NCBI GenBank assembly: GCA_965140735.1
Contig: OZ223306.1
Span: forward strand, 3,658,001-3,722,000
Direction: 5' to 3'
From: Fusibacter_A sp965140735
GTDB taxonomy: Bacteria > Bacillota > Clostridia > Peptostreptococcales > Acidaminobacteraceae
DNA length: 64,000 nt
The notes under the pieces were generated by a model, which was not told the origin of the DNA, did not search any database, and saw nothing but the letters and a program-made list of their open reading frames with translations. The position numbers and the translations under genes were made by a program. Positions 1-8,612 of this stretch are shown piece after piece (positions within the stretch are counted from its first letter, which is position 1; each line of letters opens with the position of its first letter).

Positions 1-79
1 GGATATTGAACATGTGGGAGAAGGTATTTTCTACTATGATAAAGTGCTCAACGAACGTTTCCTAAGTGTGGTATCTTAA
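1..79 (+). CDS. Catechol 2,3-dioxygenase, C-terminal end only (partial)
   Basis: An open frame enters from the left edge and stops with TAA at 77-79, giving 25 visible residues. They include FYYDKVLNERFLSVVS, which resembles the well-known C terminus of XylE/DmpB-type extradiol catechol 2,3-dioxygenases (IFYHDRVLNERFMTVLT). That enzyme uses Fe(II) and O2 to open catechol to 2-hydroxymuconic semialdehyde. The two genes that follow encode the next steps of the meta-cleavage pathway, which supports the call. The catalytic iron ligands lie outside the window, so integrity cannot be judged. Confidence 0.72.
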   Translation, partial: DIEHVGEGIFYYDKVLNERFLSVVS

Positions 80-91
80 ATTAAAAAAATT

Positions 92-131
92 AAATTTCGT
101 GCATTCATTTGATAATGAATGCATGAAATTT
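92..131. repeat. Intercistronic 18-bp inverted repeat
   Basis: Two 18-base arms (92-109 and 114-131) match at 17 positions around a TGAT loop. The element lies between the dioxygenase stop and the hydrolase ribosome site. No T-run follows, so a classical terminator is unlikely. A transcript stability or processing hairpin, or an operator, fits better. Confidence 0.6.
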
Positions 132-162
132 GATATGATATGATTAGAGGAGGTAAATACTT

Positions 163-987
163 ATGTCAAATGAAAACCCGAATATTGGAAAATCAATAAA
201 AGCAGGAAAGTATATGGTGAACTATCACGATGTGGGTGAAGGCGATGTTGTTTTTTTGATTCATGGTTCTGGTCCTGGTGTAACAGCTTATGCAAACTGG
301 GGCAAGGTCATGCCGTTACTTAAAAAAAATAAACGCGTCATTGCACCAGATATGCTGGGATTTGGCTACTCAGAAAGACCAGAAGGTATTAAATATACCA
401 TGGATCTTTGGGTTCAGCAGACCATAGACTTAATGGATGCACTTGAGGTCGATCAGGCAGATATTGTCGGCAATAGTTTTGGTGGTGCTCTGGCATTATC
501 ACTGGCAATTAAATATCCAGAAAGAGTTAGAAAAATTGTACTTATGGGCAGCATGGGAATTGAATTCAATCTGACATATGGTCTGGACAGAGTGTGGGGC
601 TATGAAGCAAGTGTTGAATTTATGAGAAGCGTTTTGGACTTATTTACTTACAATAAAGAGATGATTACAGACGAACTTGCAAAAATTCGATATTCAGCAA
701 GTGTGGAACCTGGATTCCAAGAATCATTTTCTTCTATGTTTCCTTATCCAAGACAAAGTTCGGTTACAATGATGGCATCAGATGAAGATGATATTAAAAA
801 GATCAAAGCGCCAGCATTAATCGTTCATGGCAGAGACGACTTAGTAATTCCTGTTTCCAACGCTTATAAATTATTTGATTTGCTTGAAGACTCACAGTTG
901 CATATTTTCGGAAAATGTGGACACTGGACACAAATCGAACATACAGGTGAGTTTTGTCGCTTGATTGATGGTTTTTTAGCGGAGTGA
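163..987 (+). CDS. xylF: 2-hydroxymuconic semialdehyde hydrolase
   Basis: Alpha/beta hydrolase of 274 residues, the usual size of the XylF/DmpD/TodF family. It hydrolyses the ring-opened product of catechols to 2-oxopent-4-enoate plus an acid. The oxyanion region HGSGPGV is at 34-40, the nucleophile elbow GNSFGG places Ser105, the acid is Asp225 or Asp226 in HGRDDLVIP, and the base is His254 in GHWTQ. AGAGGAGG lies just upstream of the ATG. The gene follows the dioxygenase fragment and precedes the hydratase by 18 bases, as in a meta-cleavage operon. Substrate preference among ring-fission products cannot be read from the sequence. Confidence 0.85.
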   Translation: MSNENPNIGKSIKAGKYMVNYHDVGEGDVVFLIHGSGPGVTAYANWGKVMPLLKKNKRVIAPDMLGFGYSERPEGIKYTMDLWVQQTIDLMDALEVDQADIVGNSFGGALALSLAIKYPERVRKIVLMGSMGIEFNLTYGLDRVWGYEASVEFMRSVLDLFTYNKEMITDELAKIRYSASVEPGFQESFSSMFPYPRQSSVTMMASDEDDIKKIKAPALIVHGRDDLVIPVSNAYKLFDLLEDSQLHIFGKCGHWTQIEHTGEFCRLIDGFLAE

Positions 988-1005
988 TATGACAGGAGGT
1001 ACATT

Positions 1006-1788
1006 ATGGGGAATAGATTATATAGCAATGCAGAGCTTTCAAATATGCTGTGGGAAGCTGATCAAAAGAAACACCCCATTGAAGCTTTGACTGCTTTACA
1101 AGAAGGCCTTGCTTTAGACGATGCCTATGAGATCCAGATGCTTAATGTTCAGAAGAAGCTGGCATCTGGTGAAGTGATCAGCGGTAAAAAAATTGGACTT
1201 ACTTCATTGGGGATGCAAGAATTGTTAGGTGTGGATGAACCTGATTATGGTCATTTATATGAGAGTATGCACCTGACTACCGGTAATGTACCAAAAGATT
1301 TTGTACTCCAACCCAAAGTCGAAGCTGAAATTGCATTTGTTTTAAAAGAGGATTTAATCGGACCGAATGTAACCGTAGAAGATGTGTATAGAGCGACTGA
1401 CTATGTGGTTGCTGCTTTTGAAATCGTAGGCAGCCGCATTAAAAATTGGAAAATTAAATTGGTGGATACCATATCTGATAACGCTTCATCAGGGTGTTAT
1501 GTGCTCAGTGAAAAAAAATACAGCCCAAATGATTTGGATTTAAAGGCTGAAAAAATGAAATTTTATAAAAATGGCGAATTGGCTAATGAAGGTACTGGGG
1601 CAGAAGTCATGGGTGATCCTGTCTATTCAGTGGCTTGGCTTGCAAATAAAATGTCAGAGTACGACGTTGCACTTAAAAAAGGTGAAGTTATTTTATCTGG
1701 GGCTCTAACAGCAGCGCTTGCGGCAGAAGAAGGCGATGAATTCGAAGCGGTCTTTGAGAATCTTGGAAGTGTAAAAGTTGCTTTCTGA
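1006..1788 (+). CDS. xylJ: 2-oxopent-4-enoate hydratase (MhpD/XylJ family)
   Basis: Protein of 260 residues of the fumarylacetoacetase-like hydratase/decarboxylase family. It adds water to 2-oxopent-4-enoate to give 4-hydroxy-2-oxovalerate. Family motifs include GKKIGLTS near 60, VEAEIAFVL near 105, AFEIVGSRI near 139 and a C-terminal LSGALTAALAA. The first motif and the following LLGVDEPDYG look closer to the hydratase branch than to 4-oxalocrotonate decarboxylase, but the families are close and the split is not certain. The start follows a good ACAGGAGGT site, 18 bases after xylF. The aldolase and aldehyde dehydrogenase that usually complete the pathway do not follow here. Confidence 0.8.
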   Translation: MGNRLYSNAELSNMLWEADQKKHPIEALTALQEGLALDDAYEIQMLNVQKKLASGEVISGKKIGLTSLGMQELLGVDEPDYGHLYESMHLTTGNVPKDFVLQPKVEAEIAFVLKEDLIGPNVTVEDVYRATDYVVAAFEIVGSRIKNWKIKLVDTISDNASSGCYVLSEKKYSPNDLDLKAEKMKFYKNGELANEGTGAEVMGDPVYSVAWLANKMSEYDVALKKGEVILSGALTAALAAEEGDEFEAVFENLGSVKVAF

Positions 1789-1817
1789 AAAAAATTAATG
1801 TAAAAAGTATACTAGAG

Positions 1818-1858
1818 ACTGTTGCAAATCTAAAAAATTAGATGTGCAACAGTTCTTT
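1818..1858. terminator. Terminator after the catechol operon
   Basis: ACTGTTGCA pairs with TGCAACAGT, with a second inner stem ATCTAA/TTAGAT, followed by TCTTTTA. The hairpin overlaps the stop codon of the convergent EFR1 gene, so the two convergent units share this point. Confidence 0.8.
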
Positions 1859-2614
1859 TAATGTGACGTTGGGATTCGTATATTGATAATTTGTTTTAGG
1901 TTTCATGCGTTTAAAGCGTATGGCTTCTTCTGGGCAATGGTGAAGACAAGCGAAACACATTTCACAATTGTGATTTATTTGTGGACATGTATCAGATGCT
2001 ACAATGTTATCCACAGGACAGATTTTTGAGCACAATCCACAGTTGGTGCACTTATCTTTAGTGATCTTAAGTGCGTTAAAGCCAAGATAGGATGTACTGG
2101 CTTTCAACATGAGCTGGCCGGCCAGTTGTGTGCCCAATTTTTTTGTTGGTAGGTCGCTTTTCTCTTGGTTTAACAAAGCTTGAATAGCCTTATCAATTTT
2201 TTGATCTGCATATTCAAACATTTGAGGCATTTTTTCTTTAGGTGTTGGATAAATGATGCTGTTATCGGGTAGTACAAATGACATTGTATTTGAGACTTCT
2301 ATATGACGCGATTTTAAGATGGAGACACAGTTGGCAAGTGCATTGCCGCCACCAGCACCATAGTTGGCAATGAGAAATACATATGACTTATTTGAGAGTT
2401 CAAGTTTTTCTAGAAAACGCTTCACAATTTTGGGAGCGTCATAAAAATAAACTGGAAATACAATGCCGACATTTTGAGCATTAGTGGTAACTTGTTTTTC
2501 GTCTTGTAAAGAGCCAATAGGAATTAATTTAGCATTCTCAAAAGAGTTTGCTATTTTTTTTGCAATATAATAGGTGTTTCCTGTTCCTGAAAAGTAGTAA
2601 AGTTCTGTGCTCAT
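1838..2614 (-). CDS. EFR1-family flavodoxin-ferredoxin protein
   Basis: Fusion protein of 258 residues. The N-terminal half is flavodoxin-like with the FMN phosphate loop YYFSGTGNTYYIAKK at about 5-19. The C-terminal part carries two 4Fe-4S motifs, CTNCGLCSKICP and CEMCFACLHHCP, at about 188-228. Such proteins are electron carriers of anaerobes; the partner is unknown. The start has an AAAGGAGG site five bases away. The gene lies downstream of an ArsR regulator but has its own operator copy (2627-2644), so it is probably part of that regulon rather than simply co-transcribed. Confidence 0.85.
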   Translation of the reverse strand: MSTELYYFSGTGNTYYIAKKIANSFENAKLIPIGSLQDEKQVTTNAQNVGIVFPVYFYDAPKIVKRFLEKLELSNKSYVFLIANYGAGGGNALANCVSILKSRHIEVSNTMSFVLPDNSIIYPTPKEKMPQMFEYADQKIDKAIQALLNQEKSDLPTKKLGTQLAGQLMLKASTSYLGFNALKITKDKCTNCGLCSKICPVDNIVASDTCPQINHNCEMCFACLHHCPEEAIRFKRMKPKTNYQYTNPNVTLKELLHI

Positions 2615-2626
2615 GTAGCCTCCTTT

Positions 2627-2644
2627 TGTGCATATAAATGCACA
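2627..2644 (-). promoter_or_regulatory. Operator upstream of the EFR1 gene
   Basis: TGTGCATATAAATGCACA is a perfect inverted repeat (TGTGCAT/ATGCACA, 4-base spacer) immediately upstream of the EFR1 ribosome site. On the minus strand the same kind of sequence (15 of 18 identical) fills the -35/-10 spacer of the arsR promoter at 3115-3132. I infer that both are binding sites of the ArsR protein. Confidence 0.7.
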
Positions 2645-2694
2645 TATTGTTTGAAAATTAAAGCGATTTAATCGCTCGAATTTTAGAATCGTAT

Positions 2695-3102
2695 CTAGTC
2701 TTGTGGGTTTTCAAAATAATCTTTATAAGTTAAATGACGTTCATATAGATACTCATAGGTGTCATCACAGGTGTTCTTTAGAACTATTTTTATATCTGAG
2801 ACCACGGCCTCCATCTTATAGAGAAAAGCCATCCCGTCAAGTTGATAGTAATGATGTCTTGAAACAACTGTGAGAATTAAGAGGCCTTCTTCTTTCATCA
2901 TTTTAAGATGTTTTGAAATCACAGATCGGTCTTGTGGAAAGTGCTCTGAAATGGTGCTGATATCAGCAGGTCCGTTTAAGGCTAAAAATTTTATAATTTC
3001 CATCCTTATATTTTCGCCAAGAATTTTAAAGATATCTTGTTGAAAGAGCCTATTTATTTGTTCTGGTGTTAGCGCATTTTTTTCGCAAGTCTTTTTTTCC
3101 AT
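2695..3102 (-). CDS. ArsR-family winged-helix regulator
   Basis: About 135 residues with an ArsR-type core: ILGENIRMEIIKFLALNGPADISTI, then the recognition segment DRSVISKHLKMMKEEGLL and a wing ending in HHYYQLDG. There is no obvious metal-binding CxC motif in the recognition helix, so the inducer is unknown. I choose the ATG at 3102 instead of the longer frame because a consensus promoter ends six bases before it, which makes the mRNA practically leaderless. The regulator lies 80 bases upstream of the EFR1 gene and shares its operator sequence, so autoregulation plus control of EFR1 is likely. Confidence 0.82.
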   Translation of the reverse strand: MEKKTCEKNALTPEQINRLFQQDIFKILGENIRMEIIKFLALNGPADISTISEHFPQDRSVISKHLKMMKEEGLLILTVVSRHHYYQLDGMAFLYKMEAVVSDIKIVLKNTCDDTYEYLYERHLTYKDYFENPQD

Positions 3103-3108
3103 AACCGC

Positions 3109-3138
3109 ATTATATATGCATTTGTATGCACGTGTCAA
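3109..3138 (-). promoter_or_regulatory. arsR promoter with operator filling the spacer
   Basis: On the minus strand TTGACA (3133-3138) and TATAAT (3109-3114) are 18 bases apart, and those 18 bases are the operator CGTGCATACAAATGCATA. The predicted transcript start falls at the ATG at 3102. Bound repressor would block polymerase directly. Confidence 0.75.
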
Positions 3139-3288
3139 GCGTTAATTTTATCGAAGAGGCAGAAATTACAAATTTATTATTATCTGATTTTTCAGAAAAA
3201 GATGGTATAATGGATTTACATAAAAACTGACAAAGAGATAAGATGACATAATATGAGTGAAAAATGAATTGTAGTGAGGTTTGAATTT

Positions 3289-6282
3289 ATGGGTAAAACA
3301 GTACAGGAGATTATAAGTGCGGAGAATTCTAAGCAACCGTTGACAGATGAGGAAATCGCTCAGGTTTTGGGTATGACAAGGGATCGGGTAAAGGATATCA
3401 GAGAGCGTAATCACATCCCGAATTCTAGGGAAAGATTATACCCTCAGCTTTATGGGGATGGCAAAAAGATAGTTCTTGAGCAACCCGGTATTTCTCATAG
3501 AAAGTTATTAGAAATATTAAAGACAATGGGATACAGTATTTCAAGGCATCTCGCGCTTAAAATACTGCAAGAAATCACTGGGGAAATCTCAAAAGAAAAC
3601 TTTGTAGAACATCGGCAAGAAAGTAAAATGGACAGGGAAGATACTGTAACTCCTAAAAATGACAATAAGTCAATTGTGACAGAAAAAAAGGGAGTTTTAG
3701 TAGAAACAGCTGATTCTGAAGAGATGGAAAATGTTTTTAAGCAGATTATTGGGTATAAGGGTTCTTTGAAACTCCAAATAAGACAGGCTCAGGCGTCTAC
3801 ACTATATCCCACAAAAGGACTTCATACTCTAATTCTTGGACCTTCTGGTGTTGGGAAAAGCCAATTGGCAGAAGCCATGCATCGGTTTGCTATTAGGACA
3901 GATAATTTTTCAGAAGACGCACCTTTTTTGACTTTTAATTGTGCCGACTATGCAGAAAATCCTCAGCTTTTACTTTCGCAGCTCTTTGGTTATGTGAAAG
4001 GGGCTTTTACAGGTGCTGAAAAAGAGAAAGCTGGTATTATAGAGTATGCGAACGGTGGCATCTTATTTTTGGACGAGATTCATAGGTTGCCAAGCGAGGG
4101 ACAGGAAATTTTGTTTTCCATTTTAGATAGAGGTGTTTATAAAAAACTTGGTGAAACTGAAGCTAATCGTGAGGCAAGTTTGATGATTATCGGTGCAACA
4201 ACAGAAAACCCTGAATCAGCTCTTCTGGCAACGTTTAGAAGAAGAATTCCTATGGTGATTGAACTTCCACCCCTTAACAAGAGACAGCTGAGTGAACGTT
4301 ATCAATTGATCAAACTCTTTTTTAGAGGTGAAGCTCAAAAGATTAATAAGGATATTATTGTGGATAAAGATGTTGTCAGCATGTTGCTTCAATATGAATG
4401 TATAGGCAATATCGGTCAACTTCGCAGCGATATTCAAGTTTCTTGCGCGAGAGGATTTTTGAATACCATGTTGGAGAAGGAAAAAGTATTAAAAATCAGG
4501 AGTTCAGATTTAGCGAATCACGTTCGGATTGATATGCTTAATAAGAAGACAAGAGATCCTGAAGTACTCAAATTTGCGACTAAAGATTTGTACTTTGGAC
4601 CAGGCGATTCCATGATGGTGCAAGAACGGGATGATCGGTATGTTATTTCTGATCAGATTTATCAATTTATTGAGGAAAGATCCCTAAAATTGCAACATGA
4701 AGGTTTGAAAGCAGAGGAAATCAATCTTGTTATGGGACGAGAAATAGAAACGGAATTTGAAAACTTGGCCAAAAGTTTTAGCCAGCATACGGACATAACA
4801 GAACTTGATTTAAAAGGGGTGGTCGGTACAAACATTACACAAATTGTTGATCGTTGCTATCATATTGCTTTGAACTATTATCCTGACTTACAACGAAATT
4901 TTTATTACACTCTGGCAATTCACCTGGGAGCTGCATATGAACGTATCGCTCAAGGGAAGTGCATATTAAATCCTCATTTGCAAGGCATTAAAGCGGATTA
5001 TCCAAATGAATATAAAGTGGCAAAAATATTGGCAGAAGTCATCAACTCTGAGCTTGAAATTAAGTTACCAGAAGACGAAATTGGCTTTATTGCAATGTAT
5101 ATTAAGACCTTTTTAGATAAAGGTACAGAAAAATCAAAGGTGGGCGTCGTCCTTCTAACACATGGTATGGTGGGAAAAGCCATAGCAGATGTTGTAAATA
5201 AATTGCTAAACACAAATCATGCGGTTGGACTAGAAATGGATTTGACAGAAAGTCCTAAAATTGCTTTAGAGAGAACGATTGAAGAGATCAAGCGCATTGA
5301 TGAAGGTAAAGGCTGTGTTTTGTTTGTGGATATGGGGTCTTTGACTACTTTTGGTGATATCATTACTAAGGAGACGGGGATTGTGGTAAAAGTCATTGAT
5401 CGAGTAGATACAGTGATGGTTTTAGAGGCAGTTAGAAAAGCGATTATGACAGAAACAACTTTAGAGGATATTACTGGTGGTGTTGAAAAGAGTATCTTGA
5501 GAAATGAAGTGCCACGAGAACAGCATTATAATCAAAGTGATTGTCCTGACGCCATTATTACGATTTGTATCACTGGAGAAGGATCGGCGGAGAAAATGCG
5601 ACTATTCGTGGAAACGGTTATTCAAAAAATGGAGAAAGTTATAGAAGTCTTTCCTGTGGGTGTAATCTCTCCTATTGATGTAGATATTGAAATCCAGCGC
5701 ATTATGAATAAATACAATGTACTTTGTTTTGTTGGGACTATTGATCCAGAATATGATGGCATTCCATATATTTCCATGGAGCGTATATTTGCTGGTGATG
5801 GTTTACAACGATTCAATAGCATTATTTCTGGCAGTCAGACTTTTGATAATGAAATTAGACAGATTATCAGATCGGACTTAATATTATTTGATGTAGAATT
5901 TAAAAATAAAAATGATGCGCTAGATCAAATGGTGAATACACTTCAAAAACAGGGCTATGTAGAGCCTGATTTCCTTTTGGATGTGTATAAACGAGAGGCT
6001 ATATCGCCTACTTTTTTAAAAGGAAATGTGGCTATTCCTCATGGTTACCCTAAAAATGTCACAAAACCTGCCGTAATGATAGCGCGATTGAAAAAAACGA
6101 TTGAGTGGCATGAAAAGAGGGAAATTGATATTATTTTTCTAATTGCCTATAAAAATAATTCGAAAAAGTATTTTAAGAATTTTTATAAGAAGATAATGAA
6201 CATAGAAGTACTTGAAATGATTAGAAACGCTGAATCTAAGGAACAGATAAAATCGTTGATTATCAAAAATGTCGAAATGTAA
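3289..6282 (+). CDS. levR: LevR-type sigma-54-dependent PTS activator
   Basis: Large activator of 997 residues. Order of domains: N-terminal helix-turn-helix segment (about 10-90); AAA+ domain with Walker A GPSGVGKS near 184, the sigma-54 contact loop GAFTGA near 239 and Walker B GGILFLDEIH near 260; PRD with LAIHLGAAYERI near 540; EIIA-Man-like domain with LLTHGMVGKA near 622; an EIIB-like segment; and a C-terminal EIIA-Fru-like domain with AIPHG near 914. Family knowledge: such proteins activate PTS operons under phosphorylation control by HPr and EIIB. A -24/-12 promoter for the PTS genes follows directly. An upstream GTG at 3274 is less likely, since GTGAGG serves as the ribosome site for the ATG. 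Confidence 0.88.
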   Translation: MGKTVQEIISAENSKQPLTDEEIAQVLGMTRDRVKDIRERNHIPNSRERLYPQLYGDGKKIVLEQPGISHRKLLEILKTMGYSISRHLALKILQEITGEISKENFVEHRQESKMDREDTVTPKNDNKSIVTEKKGVLVETADSEEMENVFKQIIGYKGSLKLQIRQAQASTLYPTKGLHTLILGPSGVGKSQLAEAMHRFAIRTDNFSEDAPFLTFNCADYAENPQLLLSQLFGYVKGAFTGAEKEKAGIIEYANGGILFLDEIHRLPSEGQEILFSILDRGVYKKLGETEANREASLMIIGATTENPESALLATFRRRIPMVIELPPLNKRQLSERYQLIKLFFRGEAQKINKDIIVDKDVVSMLLQYECIGNIGQLRSDIQVSCARGFLNTMLEKEKVLKIRSSDLANHVRIDMLNKKTRDPEVLKFATKDLYFGPGDSMMVQERDDRYVISDQIYQFIEERSLKLQHEGLKAEEINLVMGREIETEFENLAKSFSQHTDITELDLKGVVGTNITQIVDRCYHIALNYYPDLQRNFYYTLAIHLGAAYERIAQGKCILNPHLQGIKADYPNEYKVAKILAEVINSELEIKLPEDEIGFIAMYIKTFLDKGTEKSKVGVVLLTHGMVGKAIADVVNKLLNTNHAVGLEMDLTESPKIALERTIEEIKRIDEGKGCVLFVDMGSLTTFGDIITKETGIVVKVIDRVDTVMVLEAVRKAIMTETTLEDITGGVEKSILRNEVPREQHYNQSDCPDAIITICITGEGSAEKMRLFVETVIQKMEKVIEVFPVGVISPIDVDIEIQRIMNKYNVLCFVGTIDPEYDGIPYISMERIFAGDGLQRFNSIISGSQTFDNEIRQIIRSDLILFDVEFKNKNDALDQMVNTLQKQGYVEPDFLLDVYKREAISPTFLKGNVAIPHGYPKNVTKPAVMIARLKKTIEWHEKREIDIIFLIAYKNNSKKYFKNFYKKIMNIEVLEMIRNAESKEQIKSLIIKNVEM

Positions 6283-6325
6283 ATTGCGAAAAAATTCAGT
6301 GAAAAAGAGCGTGTCATAAAATATG

Positions 6326-6341
6326 TGGCGCGCTTTTTGCT
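6326..6341 (+). promoter_or_regulatory. Sigma-54 (-24/-12) promoter of the PTS operon
   Basis: TGGCGCG-CTTT-TTGCT has the exact spacing of the sigma-54 consensus TGGCACG-N4-TTGCW. It lies between the LevR-type activator and the EIIA gene. The inferred start of transcription is near 6352, which rules out the GTG at 6354 as translation start. Confidence 0.85.
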
Positions 6342-6386
6342 TTTATATAGAGTGTGACAGAAAAGAAATACAGGGAGGACATTCAG

Positions 6387-6839
6387 ATGGGCTATTTAAA
6401 TGAATCTTTAATTAGAATAGGTGTAGAAGCTAAAAGTAGCGAAGAAGTGATTCAATCTTTAGGAGCGCTATTAGAAACGAGTGGCATGGTAAAAGAGAGT
6501 TATATCCCAGCGGTTATAGAAAGAGAAAAAATATATCCAACGGGACTACCAAGTAATGGCGTGAAAGTTGCAATTCCGCATACGAACACAAGTCACGTGC
6601 ACAAATCAGCCATTGCTATAGGGGTTTTAAAAGAGCCAGTTGAATTTTATATGATGGGGGGGACAGGAGAAGCGCTTCAAGCTAAAATTGTTTTTTTACT
6701 GGCAATCTCAGATACAAAAAAACAATTGGAATTGCTTAAGAATTTAATGAAATTATTTCAAAACAAAGAAATTCTTCAAGCGGTTGTAGAAGCGAGTACA
6801 GAGTCGGAGATTTATAAAATTTTACAAGAAGTTATCTAA
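6387..6839 (+). CDS. gatA: PTS EIIA component, GatA/fructose-mannitol type
   Basis: About 150 residues of the PTS_EIIA_2 family. The phosphorylatable histidine is in VAIPHTNTSHV, and the C-terminal VFLLAISDTKKQLELLKNLMKLF is typical. It passes phosphate from HPr to the EIIB next door. ATG 6387 is chosen because GGGAGG lies 8 bases upstream and transcription should begin near 6352. First gene of the sigma-54-controlled operon. The GatABC arrangement suggests galactitol, arabitol or a related polyol, but substrate cannot be assigned by sequence alone. Confidence 0.85.
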   Translation: MGYLNESLIRIGVEAKSSEEVIQSLGALLETSGMVKESYIPAVIEREKIYPTGLPSNGVKVAIPHTNTSHVHKSAIAIGVLKEPVEFYMMGGTGEALQAKIVFLLAISDTKKQLELLKNLMKLFQNKEILQAVVEASTESEIYKILQEVI

Positions 6840-6853
6840 AGGAGGCGTATTAA

Positions 6854-7153
6854 ATGAAAGACATTAAAGTATTGACTGTATGTGGATCCGGAACAGTAAC
6901 ATCATCAATGTTATCTGAAAAGCTTAAAGACGTGTTTAAGCCGTATGGTTATCGCGTAAAAACAATTGAAACAAATCCAGGTGGCGTTTCGGGAGAACTT
7001 GTAGCTGGAGGATTTGATTTTATTGCATTTTCGAGCCCGATTCCGGGAGAATATGATATTCCAGTACTTAACGCAGTGGGGTTTTTGACTGGATTTGGAG
7101 AGGAAGAGTTTGTTGAAAAAGTTCTAGAGGTTTTAAAAAATTTAGGAAAATAA
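6854..7153 (+). CDS. gatB: PTS EIIB component, GatB type
   Basis: A 99-residue EIIB of the galactitol/lactose-cellobiose-like fold. The active cysteine is Cys10 in VLTVCGSGTVTSSM, a P-loop-like motif. It accepts phosphate from EIIA and phosphorylates the sugar during import by EIIC. It begins 14 bases after EIIA with AAAGGAGG upstream and is followed by EIIC, the usual gatABC order. Confidence 0.88.
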   Translation: MKDIKVLTVCGSGTVTSSMLSEKLKDVFKPYGYRVKTIETNPGGVSGELVAGGFDFIAFSSPIPGEYDIPVLNAVGFLTGFGEEEFVEKVLEVLKNLGK

Positions 7154-7197
7154 AATTTGGGGCAGTAAAATGTTTTTAAACTAAGGGAGGAAACAAT

Positions 7198-8601
7198 ATG
7201 TTAGTAACACTTAAAGCCATTTTTGATACTTTTGGCGCGGCTATATTTGTTCCTGTGGTCTTATTCATAATTTCACTTATTTTAAAAGTAAAAGCAAAAA
7301 AAGCGTTTCAAGTTGCTGTTTTGGCAGGCATTGGTTTAACAGGGTTCAACATGCTAATTAATGCTTTTATTCCTTTGATTGTACCTGTGGTTCAGCGCAT
7401 GGTGGAATCTACAGGTGTTAATTTACCCGTTATGGATATTGGGTGGCAAACGACTGCTATTGTGGCGTATTCTACTCAAGTGGGGATGATTTTCATTGGA
7501 CTTGCACTTTTACTACAAATTGCGCTATTCCTATTGCGTTGGACTAATATTTTTATGCCGGGTGACTTGTGGAATAACTACTCTTTTATGGTGTGGGGTT
7601 CTATGATTTATCTCGTGACGAAGAATTTTTATTTAGCTATTGGCGTTATGGTTATGCAAAATCTGTATATTTTACTGTTTGCAGAAGTACTCGAAAAAAG
7701 ATGGTCTAAGTACTACAATTATCCGAATTGTACTTTAACTGCACCACATCATGTGGGTGCTGTCCCATTTGCTCTGATACTCAATTGGATTATGAATCGA
7801 TTGGGATTTTATAAGGTTAAATTGGATGCAGATTCACTACAGGATAAATTAGGTTTCTTTGGAGAACCAATGACTTTAGGGTTGATGTTTGGTATCGCTT
7901 TAGGGATAGCGGGTAATTTATCTCAACTCAATACGTTAGCGGCTTGGGGTGAAATCGCGACGATTGGTATTTCCACAGCAGCAGTTATGACGATTTTTCC
8001 AAAAGTAGCAGGGATCTTTGCTTCTGCTTTTGCACCTTTGACTGAGGCTTCGAGAAAATCGATTGCTTCTGGTAAAAGTAAAAGAGTCTGGTACTTGGCG
8101 GTTAATGATGCTGCAGGTTATGGTGAATCTAATACGTTGATTACTGGGATTATACTGATTCCTGTTATGGTTATTATTGCTTTGATATTGCCAGGCAATC
8201 AAACTTTACCAATGGTAGATTTAATTGCGCTACCGTTTATGATTGAAGTTATTATTTCCACAGCAAATGGCAATATTTTTAAAGGTGTTGTGGGTGGTGC
8301 AGTCTATTTCTCTTTTGGGTTGTTGCTCTGTACGATTACAGCACCAGTATTTACAGAAGTGGCAGCATCTGTAAATGTAACTTTGCCAGCAGTGGGACTT
8401 ATGATAACGAGCTTTGGTATATTAAGTAATCCGACGATGGGATTAATTTTCTTAGCATTCTTAACTAAAAATCCATTGTTCATCGGCATAACGGTTGTTC
8501 TGTATTTCGTGCTATACTTCCTATATCGAAAAAATACAGAGAAGGTACATGCTTTTGTTGAAGAACAAGCGTTGTTTGGTTCTGAAGTACAAGCAGAATG
8601 A
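7198..8601 (+). CDS. gatC: PTS EIIC permease, GatC type
   Basis: Polytopic membrane protein of 467 residues, the normal GatC length, with roughly ten hydrophobic segments. Typical family stretches are GLTGFNMLINAFIP near 47, TAPHHVGAVPF near 180 and a long loop with NDAAGYGESNTLITG near 300. It forms the membrane channel for the sugar or polyol. AGGGAGG lies upstream of the ATG. It is followed by a strong hairpin terminator, so expression of the downstream genes may depend on read-through. Confidence 0.88.
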   Translation: MLVTLKAIFDTFGAAIFVPVVLFIISLILKVKAKKAFQVAVLAGIGLTGFNMLINAFIPLIVPVVQRMVESTGVNLPVMDIGWQTTAIVAYSTQVGMIFIGLALLLQIALFLLRWTNIFMPGDLWNNYSFMVWGSMIYLVTKNFYLAIGVMVMQNLYILLFAEVLEKRWSKYYNYPNCTLTAPHHVGAVPFALILNWIMNRLGFYKVKLDADSLQDKLGFFGEPMTLGLMFGIALGIAGNLSQLNTLAAWGEIATIGISTAAVMTIFPKVAGIFASAFAPLTEASRKSIASGKSKRVWYLAVNDAAGYGESNTLITGIILIPVMVIIALILPGNQTLPMVDLIALPFMIEVIISTANGNIFKGVVGGAVYFSFGLLLCTITAPVFTEVAASVNVTLPAVGLMITSFGILSNPTMGLIFLAFLTKNPLFIGITVVLYFVLYFLYRKNTEKVHAFVEEQALFGSEVQAE

Positions 8602-8612
8602 TTCTTTTATTT

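Noticed and set aside
6354..6386. Longer GTG start for the PTS EIIA gene
   Set aside because: It falls at the predicted sigma-54 transcript start and has no ribosome site, while ATG 6387 has GGGAGG.
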